Assembly (NCBI GenBank): GCA_938074565.1
Contig: CALJEQ010000006.1
Location: 1-64,000, forward strand
DNA length: 64,000 nt
Source of the DNA: an uncultured Alkaliphilus sp.
GTDB lineage: Bacteria; Bacillota; Clostridia; Peptostreptococcales; Natronincolaceae
Reading direction: 5' to 3'
Position numbers and translations under genes: made by a program. Shown here piece by piece: positions 26,131-34,264 of the stretch; positions within the stretch are counted from its first letter, which is position 1, and the number at the start of each line of letters is the position of its first letter. The notes under the pieces are model-generated. The model was not told the DNA's origin. It made no database searches and saw only the letters and a list, made by a program, of their open reading frames with translations.

Positions 26131-27741
26131 ATGGAGTATAAAGAAGATAGAGAGTGCAATGATTTTAATCTACCACCTGAAGGTATTTCAGCAGATAAAA
26201 GAAATAAAATTTTTATGAACCAATTAGAATTTTTTAAAGAGCAGAAAAAGAACTTCTTAGGGTATCAAGTTAACCAATGTATTAATCATGAAGAAATTAT
26301 AAAGCAGTTTTTTAATTTGCATATAAATAATGTGGGAGACCCTTTTGAAAAAGGGAATATGACTATTAATAGTAAACCTATGGAACAGGCTGTATTAGAT
26401 TACTATGCAAAATTATTAAATGCCACAACACCTTATGATCCAAATAATGGTGAGTCTTATTGGGGTTATACTCTTTCAATGGGAAGTACACAAGGTAATT
26501 TTAGTGCAATATTTAATGCAAGGGATTACTTGGGAGGTAAGGTCTTATTAAAATATGAAGAAGATAAACGGGTGATAAAACTAAATAGTAGAAACAGTAA
26601 GTGTACACGTTTAACTGAAAATTTAGTGTGTTATCAAGCAGAAATACCTAAAAATAATAGGAATGCATATACACCGGTGGCTTTTTACTCGCAGGATACT
26701 CATTACTCGATTTTTAAAGCAACTAGGGTTTTAAATTTTCAAACATTTTATGAATTAGGTAGTGCAAATTATGAATGTCCATTAAATTACCCTGATGATT
26801 ATCCAGATGGATTTTCTCAAAATCATTTAGGTGAAAACAATTGGCCAATTAAAGTGCCATCTAACCGAGATGGGAGCATAAATATACCTATTTTAGTCAA
26901 GTTAGTTGAGTTTTTCGTTAAAAAAGGACACCCTATTTATATTTGTTTTAATTATGGAACCACATTTAAAGGAGCTTATGATAATGTGCAAGAAGCAGTT
27001 AATGCACTTGTCCCTATATTAAAAGAGAATAATATGTATGAGAGAGAAATAACTTACATACAAAATAATGAAATAAAGAAGATTAAAAGAAATGGTTTTT
27101 GGTTTCATGTAGATGGAGCTTTAGGTGTTGCTTACATGCCTCTTATTGAAAAGGCAATTGAAAAAGGGTTAATTACATTACCAGAGAACTATAAGTTTCC
27201 TTACTTTGATTTTCGTATTCCAGAAATACATTCTATTGTGATGAGTATATATAAGTGGATTGGGTCTCCCATTTCTTTTGGTTTATTTATGACGAAAATA
27301 AAACATCAAATTTCAATACCTAGAGATCCGATGTATATAGGCTCTCCGGAAACTGCCTTTTCGGGTTCTAGAAATGGTTTAGCTCCAATAATTTTATGGA
27401 ATTTTCTAGCAAAGCATTCTGAAGAAGAACAAATACGGATGGCATTACATACAGAGATGTTGGCTCAATATGCAGAAAGCAAGCTTAAAGAACTACAACA
27501 AAAGTCTAATATAGATTTATGGGTGGAACGTTCACCTTTAGCCCTAACCATTCGTTTCAGAAAACCTAATAAAAGTATTATTTTCAAATACTCGTTATCA
27601 TGTGAAACAACGTATGTTAATGATGAACAACGTTCTTATGCACATATTTTTACAATGGGTCATGTATCACAAGACTTAATAGATAGGCTAGTTAATGACT
27701 TAAATAAGCCAGATGCATTTGTCGAATCGTTGGAAGGATAA
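26131..27741 (+). CDS. PLP-dependent decarboxylase family protein, copy 1 (diverged active site)
   Basis: The 536-residue protein belongs to the group II PLP decarboxylases (histidine/glutamate/aromatic amino acid type). SMGSTQGN and HVDGALG are the phosphate- and ring-binding motifs, and the PLP lysine is K375 in SIYKWIGSP. In most relatives, and in copy 2, a histidine precedes that lysine; here it is tyrosine. NYGTTFKG replaces NSGTTFKG of copy 2. The overall match to copy 2 is high and colinear, so they arose by tandem duplication. Decarboxylation of an amino acid is predicted but the substrate and even activity of this copy are open. Confidence 0.75.
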   Translation: MEYKEDRECNDFNLPPEGISADKRNKIFMNQLEFFKEQKKNFLGYQVNQCINHEEIIKQFFNLHINNVGDPFEKGNMTINSKPMEQAVLDYYAKLLNATTPYDPNNGESYWGYTLSMGSTQGNFSAIFNARDYLGGKVLLKYEEDKRVIKLNSRNSKCTRLTENLVCYQAEIPKNNRNAYTPVAFYSQDTHYSIFKATRVLNFQTFYELGSANYECPLNYPDDYPDGFSQNHLGENNWPIKVPSNRDGSINIPILVKLVEFFVKKGHPIYICFNYGTTFKGAYDNVQEAVNALVPILKENNMYEREITYIQNNEIKKIKRNGFWFHVDGALGVAYMPLIEKAIEKGLITLPENYKFPYFDFRIPEIHSIVMSIYKWIGSPISFGLFMTKIKHQISIPRDPMYIGSPETAFSGSRNGLAPIILWNFLAKHSEEEQIRMALHTEMLAQYAESKLKELQQKSNIDLWVERSPLALTIRFRKPNKSIIFKYSLSCETTYVNDEQRSYAHIFTMGHVSQDLIDRLVNDLNKPDAFVESLEG

Positions 27742-27829
27742 TATAAGTGTATTAAATACCTTTTTAAAATATATTGAAGCAGTTGACTATTTATCAATAA
27801 TTTATCAATATCAAGAGGGGGAATGGCAA

Positions 27830-29527
27830 ATGAAACAAGATAATATTGAAGGAATAGACTATGATGATTTTAAACTTTTATCAGAAGGTTTAACTGATCA
27901 ACAAAGAAATAAAACACTGGCAAATTTTAGAGATTATTTAAATCAACAAAAAAAGTATTTTTTAGGCTACCAAGTAAACAATAACATGAATTATGAAGAA
28001 GATTTAAAATACTTCGTTAACATGCATATTAACAATGTAGGGGATCCTTTTATTTCAGGTAACTTAACTATGAATAGTAAACCTATGGAGCGAGCCGTAT
28101 TGGACTATTATGCTGAATTGTGGAATGCAGTTACACCCCATGATAAGAAAAACCCTGAATCCTATTGGGGATATACACTTTCTATGGGAAGTACCGAAGG
28201 TAATGTTTATGCCATTTGGAATGCTAGAGATTATTTAAGTGGTAAAATATTATTAATTGATGAAGATATGGATCAAGCTTCTAAGATGGCGAGTTTAGAT
28301 GGTGTTCCTGTAAAAGTACCCTGTGGTTTTTCCTATTGTCAGGCTGAGGCTCCAATAGATAATGAAAATGCGTATACACCTGTGGCATTTTACTCTCAAG
28401 ATACTCATTATTCAATTGTAAAATCAATGAGGGTACTTAACTTTCAAACATTTTATGCATTAGGAAGTCAAAATTATAAATGTCCTCTTAAGTATCCAGA
28501 CGATTATCCAGAAGGATTTTCAGAAAAATATCTAGGTATTAGAAAATGGCCTTTAGAAGTACCATCTAACCCAGATGGAAGTATACATATTCCTTCTTTA
28601 ACGAAGTTAGTTGAGTTCTTTGTGGAAAAAGGGTATCCAATATTTGTATGTTTTAATTCTGGGACAACCTTTAAAGGTGCATATGACAATGTAGAAAAAG
28701 CTGTAAATGCCCTTGTTCCAATATTAAAAGAAAACAATATGTATGAGAGAGATGTAGCTTATAAACAGAAGTGTAAATATAAAACTGGAAAACGTAATGG
28801 ATTTTGGTTCCATGTTGATGGAGCATTAGGCGCTGCATACCTTCCTTTTGTTGAAAAGGCAATAAAGGAAGAGAGATTTGAATTACCAAAAGACTTTGAG
28901 TTTCCTGTTTTTGATTTTCGTATACCAGAAGTTCATTCAATTGTAATGAGTTCCCATAAATGGATTGGTTCACCATACTGTTGTGGTCTATTTATGACAA
29001 AGACAAAATATCAACTTCTACCACCAGATGATCCTATGTATATAGGTTCTCCAGACACCACATTTGCAGGTTCAAGAAATGGTTTAGCACCTATGATATT
29101 ATGGGACTATTTAGCTAGAAACTCAGATAAGACTCAAATACAAAAAGCTATAAGAACAGAAGAGATGGCTAAATATGCAGAGGGTAAACTTAAGGAGTTA
29201 GAAGTTAAACTACAAAAAGATTTATGGGTAGATCGTTCGCCATTGTCACTTACAATACGATTTAAGAGACCTATTGATGAAATTATATTTAAGTACTCAT
29301 TGTCCTGCGAGTCCCTTTATGTCAATGGTGTGGAACATAGCTATGTGCATATATTTGCAATGGAACATGTAACAGAGGAGTTAATTGATATGTTGGTGGA
29401 TGATTTAAGTAAACCAGGTGCTTTCTCCGATCTAGAAGAAAACAGTGTTACTAAGGAAAAAACTGAATCAGAAGTAAAACAAGTTCATACAGAGATAATA
29501 GAGGATAGTATTGGGAAAAGTTCATAA
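27830..29527 (+). CDS. PLP-dependent decarboxylase family protein, copy 2
   Basis: The ATG at 27830 is chosen for the RBS AGAGGGGG nine bases upstream; the frame is open 39 codons further up but overlaps copy 1. The 565 residues include SMGSTEGN, SQDTHYSI, NSGTTFKG, HVDGALGAAYLP and the canonical SSHKWIGSP with PLP lysine K377. The C-terminal tail of about 30 charged residues is absent from copy 1. The group II family releases CO2 from an amino acid to give an amine; a histidine decarboxylase-like role is a guess. No antiporter for amine export is next to it. Confidence 0.8.
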   Translation: MKQDNIEGIDYDDFKLLSEGLTDQQRNKTLANFRDYLNQQKKYFLGYQVNNNMNYEEDLKYFVNMHINNVGDPFISGNLTMNSKPMERAVLDYYAELWNAVTPHDKKNPESYWGYTLSMGSTEGNVYAIWNARDYLSGKILLIDEDMDQASKMASLDGVPVKVPCGFSYCQAEAPIDNENAYTPVAFYSQDTHYSIVKSMRVLNFQTFYALGSQNYKCPLKYPDDYPEGFSEKYLGIRKWPLEVPSNPDGSIHIPSLTKLVEFFVEKGYPIFVCFNSGTTFKGAYDNVEKAVNALVPILKENNMYERDVAYKQKCKYKTGKRNGFWFHVDGALGAAYLPFVEKAIKEERFELPKDFEFPVFDFRIPEVHSIVMSSHKWIGSPYCCGLFMTKTKYQLLPPDDPMYIGSPDTTFAGSRNGLAPMILWDYLARNSDKTQIQKAIRTEEMAKYAEGKLKELEVKLQKDLWVDRSPLSLTIRFKRPIDEIIFKYSLSCESLYVNGVEHSYVHIFAMEHVTEELIDMLVDDLSKPGAFSDLEENSVTKEKTESEVKQVHTEIIEDSIGKSS

Positions 29528-29594
29528 TAAATCTTAGAAATATTAATAAGATAGCCGGTTTAATACTGTGGAGAACTTTATATTTTAGATTAAT

Positions 29595-29638
29595 AAAAGC
29601 CATCACCTTGACATATATACTTAAGGGTGATGGCTTTT
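29595..29638. terminator. Bidirectional terminator between decarboxylase copy 2 and bioB
   Basis: AAAAGCCATCACC and GGGTGATGGCTTTT form a strong stem (one G-C pair shifted) between convergent genes, with T runs on both strands. Confidence 0.8.
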
Positions 29639-29688
29639 ATAACGTGTGAGGGTATGTTTAAATATTATAATGGGTAGAGAAATCTTTA

Positions 29689-30660
29689 CTAAATCATTAA
29701 ACCTTCTTTATTTATCATATCAATATCTTCTTCAATATTATTACCTACAGTAGTTAAGTAATTTCCCACAAGGGCAGCATTAACCCCTGCTCTAAAGCCT
29801 ATATTTTGAAGATCACCTAAAGCATTTCTGCCTCCAGCATAACGGATGTAGGCAGAAGGGAGAATAAACCTAAATAGAGCCATGGTTTTTAAAATTTCAT
29901 CTGGAGTTAAAGGTTCAGTACCTTCCAATGGGGTTCCTTGAATAGCATTTAATACATTAATTGGAACAGATTGAATACCTAAATCCCTTATTTCTAATGC
30001 CATCTGTAGTCGATCTTCCATCGTTTCCCCCATACCAATAATTCCACCACAACAAATATCCATTTCAGCAGAGAGTACGTTTTTTATAGTGTCAATACGA
30101 TCATCATAACTATGGGTATCACAAATTTGATTAAAAAAGTTTCTGCTGGTTTCAATATTATGGTGATACATAGTAATGCCCACTGCCTTCAACCTTAGGG
30201 CATCTTCATAGGAAAGCAGTCCGTGGGAAGCACAAAGGTGTAAATTGGTTTCTTTTCTTAAAGTATTATAGATTTCCAGCACCTGATTAAAATCATCATT
30301 AGAAAGACTCTTTCCACTGGTGACAAGACTAAAACGATGAACACCAGCTTTTTCATTTTCCCTAGCCATTTTTAAAGCTTCTTCCTTAGTAATTAGAGAA
30401 TATTCTTGTACTCCAGTAGTATAGTGGGCAGATTGGGCACAATATTTACAGTTCTCTGAACATTTTCCAGATTTAGCATTCATTATGGTACATAGATCTA
30501 CCTTATCTCCCATAAACTTTTGTCGAATCCGATTAGCAGCAGAATAAAGGGCCTGTAAATCCTTTTCTTTAGATAATTCTAGGGCTTCCTGTAGGGTAAT
30601 TAATTCCCCAAATATAATTTTTTCTTCTAAGCTTTCAATCAATGTTTTTTTAGTTTCCAT
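29689..30660 (-). CDS. bioB: Biotin synthase
   Basis: BioB is a radical SAM enzyme that inserts sulfur into dethiobiotin. The 323-residue protein has the SAM-cluster motif KCSENCKYCAQS, then YHHNIETSRNFF and the ARYAGGRN-like RYAGGRNALGD, normal for the family. The ATG follows AAGGGGGAG. No other bio genes are in the window, so dethiobiotin would come from uptake or from genes elsewhere. I found no complete BirA-type operator upstream. Confidence 0.95.
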   Translation of the reverse strand: METKKTLIESLEEKIIFGELITLQEALELSKEKDLQALYSAANRIRQKFMGDKVDLCTIMNAKSGKCSENCKYCAQSAHYTTGVQEYSLITKEEALKMARENEKAGVHRFSLVTSGKSLSNDDFNQVLEIYNTLRKETNLHLCASHGLLSYEDALRLKAVGITMYHHNIETSRNFFNQICDTHSYDDRIDTIKNVLSAEMDICCGGIIGMGETMEDRLQMALEIRDLGIQSVPINVLNAIQGTPLEGTEPLTPDEILKTMALFRFILPSAYIRYAGGRNALGDLQNIGFRAGVNAALVGNYLTTVGNNIEEDIDMINKEGLMI

Positions 30661-30930
30661 TGCTACTCCCCCTTATTAATTACTTATATATAAACAGATA
30701 GTTTGTTTTTATATGGTAAGTTTTAAGTGACATATCTTTGCTACACTAGAATAAACTTAAATTAATATATTGTCAACTGAATATTAGAAAAAGGTTAACC
30801 TATTACGCTGAAGGTTTGATGTTTGATTAACTTGATTATTACATCGTTTTAATGTAGTATAATGTATTAATAGATAATTAAATACAGGATAAACTATTTT
30901 ATAAATTAAAGCTAATAGAGGATGATAATA

Positions 30931-31824
30931 ATGACGATACGTTATATAGATCGTAAAACAGGAGAGTATAAAGAGGAAGTAGTAGCAGGGGATAAAATTA
31001 TTAGGTGGACTTATGGAACAACCGTTGGTAAGTTACTACTGGAAACATTAATGAAAAAAAAGCTGCTGACAAAATTATTTGGTTGGTATATGGATATACC
31101 CTATAGCAAAAGAAAAATACAAAAATTTGTTAAAGATTTAGATATTAATTTATCGGAAGCCCAACGGGATAAAATAGAAGGCTATAAAAACTTTAATGAC
31201 TTTTTTGCTAGAGAATTAAAGGTTGATTCAAGACCCTTATGTTTAGATGAAGAAAATCTTGTTTCTCCAGCAGACGGCAAAATATTAGCCTACGAAAACA
31301 TTGATATTAATAATATTCTTCAAGTAAAAGGTTCTTATTACTCATTAAAGGAGTTTATTCAAGATGAAGCATTAGCGATGGAGTACACAGGTGGTATCTG
31401 TGTTGTGGTTAGATTAGCACCTTCTGATTATCATCGTTTTCATTTTCCAGACAGTGGAATTCCTGAAAAGGAAAAGAAAATAAAGGGACACTATTATTCC
31501 GTAAACCCCTATGCATTAAGACAGATAATAGGTCTATATTGCCAAAACAAAAGAGAAATTACTAGTTTTAATTCCCACAATTTTGGTAAGATGGTTTTAG
31601 TTGAGGTGGGGGCTACCTGTGTTGGAAGTATAATTCAAACCTATAAAGCAGGTAAACCTGTTGATAAGGGTGCAGAAAAAGGCTATTTTAAATTTGGTGG
31701 ATCAACTACGGTACTCTTTATTAAAAAAGGTATTTTAAAGATGGATGAGGATATAATTAAAAACACAAACATGGGCGTAGAAACAAAGGTAAATATGGGG
31801 GAAGTAATAGGTAAGAAATTGTAA
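30931..31824 (+). CDS. psd: Phosphatidylserine decarboxylase proenzyme
   Basis: Psd converts phosphatidylserine to phosphatidylethanolamine at the membrane. The ATG at 30931 suits the RBS AGAGGAT; an ATG at 30922 overlaps that RBS. The 297 residues show FFARELK, SPADGKIL, YHRFHFPDSG and the self-cleavage site FGGSTTVLF, where the serine becomes the pyruvoyl group and splits off a short alpha chain. No pssA is adjacent. Confidence 0.93.
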   Translation: MTIRYIDRKTGEYKEEVVAGDKIIRWTYGTTVGKLLLETLMKKKLLTKLFGWYMDIPYSKRKIQKFVKDLDINLSEAQRDKIEGYKNFNDFFARELKVDSRPLCLDEENLVSPADGKILAYENIDINNILQVKGSYYSLKEFIQDEALAMEYTGGICVVVRLAPSDYHRFHFPDSGIPEKEKKIKGHYYSVNPYALRQIIGLYCQNKREITSFNSHNFGKMVLVEVGATCVGSIIQTYKAGKPVDKGAEKGYFKFGGSTTVLFIKKGILKMDEDIIKNTNMGVETKVNMGEVIGKKL

Positions 31825-31861
31825 ATAATATTAAAAAACCAACTTAAATGGATTTAACAAC

Positions 31862-31887
31862 AAAAGCCACCTCAAATGGGTGGCTTT
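31862..31887. terminator. Terminator after psd
   Basis: AAAGCCACC and GGTGGCTTT pair around a short loop 38 bases after the psd stop; the T run after it is short. The next 130 bases up to rubrerythrin hold nothing I recognise. Confidence 0.6.
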
Positions 31888-32023
31888 AGACTATGGAAAA
31901 CCTCTTCGTTTTCATCCCTGGAAAATTCAGCACCTTTACGTATTTCTGTTACGTTGAGTCGTTGAATTATTCAGTTCCTTGAATTTAAAGGTTGTTTGAT
32001 CAGTCATATTTTGTTATTAAAAA

Positions 32024-32581
32024 CTATTTTACTGTAACAAAGGTTGTAAACATATCAGGTTTTACTTTACATACAGGGCAATTATCTTCTAAAGCACCTG
32101 TTAATGAGTAACCACAGACATTACATACATGTACTGTATCTTCAGCAAAATCAGAATTTGCATCTACTGCTTCTTTAGCTTTTGAAAATAATACTGCGTG
32201 GGTTTTTTCTGCTTCAACAGCAAACTGGAATGATCTAATACTACCTTTTTCATTTTGAAGTTCTGCTACTGCAATAAAAGCAGGGTACATTTGTTCTACT
32301 TCAAAGTTCTCTCCATCAATAGCTCCTTGTAGGTTTTCAGAAGTTGTAGTCAAACCAAAACCTGCTCCAGCTGTTACAGAAGCATCACCAACAGCATTCT
32401 TTAATTCTCTAAAATGATTAGCTGCATGAACTTGTTCTGCATAAGCAACAGCATTAAATAAGTTTCCTACGTTTGGGAAACCTTCCTTAACTGCAAATGC
32501 TCCCCATTGTAAATATCTCATGTGGGCCATACTTTCTCCACCAAAGGCTGATTTAAGATTTGTAGCTGTCATTTCGTTCAT
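32024..32581 (-). CDS. rbr: Rubrerythrin
   Basis: Rubrerythrin reduces hydrogen peroxide in anaerobes with a di-iron centre and a rubredoxin domain. The 185-residue protein has the ferritin-like diiron part (FGGESMAHMRY; AEQVHAANHFREL) and the C-terminal rubredoxin knuckles CNVCGYS and CPVCKVKP. RBS GGGGAGG precedes the ATG. A sequence resembling a PerR/Fur box lies in the divergent upstream region near 32802-32820 (TATAATTAATTCTAATTA), but far from the start. Confidence 0.93.
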   Translation of the reverse strand: MNEMTATNLKSAFGGESMAHMRYLQWGAFAVKEGFPNVGNLFNAVAYAEQVHAANHFRELKNAVGDASVTAGAGFGLTTTSENLQGAIDGENFEVEQMYPAFIAVAELQNEKGSIRSFQFAVEAEKTHAVLFSKAKEAVDANSDFAEDTVHVCNVCGYSLTGALEDNCPVCKVKPDMFTTFVTVK

Positions 32582-32718
32582 TAATTATTCCTCCCCTTTA
32601 TCTTTTAAAATTAAATTTTAGCTTAAAAATATTTATCTGTCTAGCCATAGGTATAAATACCCACGGCTTTTTAGTTTAAACAAAGAATTATTAATAATAT
32701 GAAAAGAAAAAGGATTTT

Positions 32719-32746
32719 TTGACTATTTCTCGAAATTTATTATAAA
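32719..32746 (+). promoter_or_regulatory. Candidate sigma-A promoter
   Basis: TTGACT and TATAAA are sixteen bases apart, 125 bases before the membrane-protein gene at 32872, and could drive it together with the yhaM-like gene. Confidence 0.45.
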
Positions 32747-32871
32747 GAATAATTAAAAACCCAGTAATAATCTATTGTAAAAATTAGTTTTTTAGTACTT
32801 ATAATTAATTCTAATTATTTTTTGATTGGGTCAAGTTATTGAGTGGTAAAAAAAGCAAGGAGGTTCATTTG

Positions 32872-33216
32872 ATGAAAGATTATTTAAAGGTAGCATTACA
32901 AGGAGCAATTGCTTCTTTTATAGCAGGTGCAGTAGGGGTTATTTTTGCATTAATTAAGGGTATGGACTTACTCCACGGTGCAAACCGATTTATGTATATT
33001 TTAAGCCTTATGCTGGTGTTTTTTAGCATTACTAGTAACATTAGTATATTTCAGAAGCGTGATGAGTCTAGTAAGGTGTTTTCCAGCAAAGAAGTTGAAC
33101 AGCATATGCGAAAAAGAAAAGACTCCCATCGTAATGCACCGAAGGATTATATTAGAGCAGTTGTGGCATTAGCAATAGCAATGATGTTGGAAACCATCAG
33201 ATTCTACGTACTATAG
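32872..33216 (+). CDS. Small membrane protein of unknown function
   Basis: The ATG at 32872 follows AAGGAGG; an in-frame TTG 33 bases upstream lies before that RBS. The 114-residue protein has three likely membrane segments (about 6-27, 38-56 and 93-112) and a basic loop between the second and third. It starts the transcription unit that includes the exoribonuclease ten bases downstream. The family is not recognised; a sporulation membrane protein is one possibility that I cannot support. Confidence 0.6.
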   Translation: MKDYLKVALQGAIASFIAGAVGVIFALIKGMDLLHGANRFMYILSLMLVFFSITSNISIFQKRDESSKVFSSKEVEQHMRKRKDSHRNAPKDYIRAVVALAIAMMLETIRFYVL

Positions 33217-33226
33217 GAGGGTATAA

Positions 33227-34198
33227 ATGGAGGTAAGACAATTAAAGGAAATTAATAAAAGTCATATAAGTGGTACAATTGAAGTGGTGGCACTACTGGT
33301 GGAGGTAAAGGTAAAAACCTCCAAAACAGATAAACAATATGCAGATTTAATTTTACAGGACACATCTAAAAAAATAGAGGCTAAGTGTTGGGATTATGAA
33401 GAAAATAAACAGTTTTTAAATAATATAGGAGAAGCTGAAATTGTTAAAGTAAAGGCTATTGTAGGGGAATATCAAGGTCAAATTCAATTAACAGTAAAGC
33501 AAATTAGTAGAGTAGAGTCGGATGCTGTAAAAATAGCAGATTTAATTCCCACCAGTGACTGGGGTTTAGACACTCTGAAAAAGGGATTACAATATTATTA
33601 TGAGAAGGTGGAGACCCCCCATCTTAAAGCCTTATTAGATAAAATGATTTTTACTAATGAGTACTATGAACGATTTAGCACATATCCTGCGGCACGACAA
33701 GTACATCATAATTTTTATCATGGTCTATTGCAACATGTTTTAGAGGTGATAAAATTTGCCATAACAATTGCTACAACTAAAAAATTATCCCGCCGACAAC
33801 AGGAACGATTAATCGTGATGGGGTTTTTACATGATTGGGCAAAAATATTTGAGTATAAACCTCTTCCTAATATTGGTTTTACAGAAGAAGGAACAATGCT
33901 AGGACATATCTTTTTAGGAGCCCACATGACCATGAAGGTGATGGATGAAATAGAAAACTTTGATCAAGATGATAAATTAATTATATTAAATGGGATATTA
34001 AGTCATCATGGTAAATTAGAATATGGATCTCCTGTATTACCTAAAACGGTGGAGGCACAGATTCTACATCACGCAGACTGTACATCTGGGGATATTGAAA
34101 GTATATTGTCTTTTATGGAAGAACAACAAGAGTCGGAGGATACCTTTACACCTAAACTTTGGAATATGGGGACGGATTTTTATAAAAAAGGAAGATAA
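33227..34198 (+). CDS. yhaM: 3'-5' exoribonuclease, YhaM-like (OB fold plus HD domain)
   Basis: The N-terminal 90 residues form an OB-fold nucleic-acid domain (QYADLILQDTSKKIEAKCWD). The HD domain includes HGLLQHVLEVI, GFLHDWAKIFEY, GAHMTMKVM and LSHHGKLEYGSP, the metal ligands of YhaM enzymes. At 323 residues it is close to B. subtilis YhaM (314). The enzyme trims RNA and DNA from the 3' end in the cytoplasm. RBS AGGAGGG precedes the ATG; a terminator follows. Confidence 0.88.
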   Translation: MEVRQLKEINKSHISGTIEVVALLVEVKVKTSKTDKQYADLILQDTSKKIEAKCWDYEENKQFLNNIGEAEIVKVKAIVGEYQGQIQLTVKQISRVESDAVKIADLIPTSDWGLDTLKKGLQYYYEKVETPHLKALLDKMIFTNEYYERFSTYPAARQVHHNFYHGLLQHVLEVIKFAITIATTKKLSRRQQERLIVMGFLHDWAKIFEYKPLPNIGFTEEGTMLGHIFLGAHMTMKVMDEIENFDQDDKLIILNGILSHHGKLEYGSPVLPKTVEAQILHHADCTSGDIESILSFMEEQQESEDTFTPKLWNMGTDFYKKGR

Positions 34199-34204
34199 AA
34201 AAGA

Positions 34205-34235
34205 AAAAAACTGTCGGAATTTTCGACAGTTTTTT
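34205..34235 (+). terminator. Terminator between yhaM and addB
   Basis: AAAAACTGTCG and CGACAGTTTTTT pair perfectly around a seven-base loop, with six T at the end. Confidence 0.85.
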
Positions 34236-34264
34236 CATAGGAAAGAATGAAAAGAGGTGGCATA

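Noticed and set aside
28671-28976. 101-codon minus-strand frame inside decarboxylase copy 2
   Set aside because: It is a shadow of the conserved HVDGALG and SSHKWIG coding region.
30771-30805. GGTTAACC upstream of bioB as a BirA operator
   Set aside because: A BirA site needs two GTTAAC-type halves about 14 bases apart; only one is present, and it lies more than 100 bases from the bioB start.
32645-32677. Hairpin GGTATAAATACC with flanking AGCC/GGCT upstream of rubrerythrin
   Set aside because: It resembles a terminator on the plus strand, but no plus-strand gene ends there. On the minus strand it would be in the leader, with no recognisable riboswitch features.
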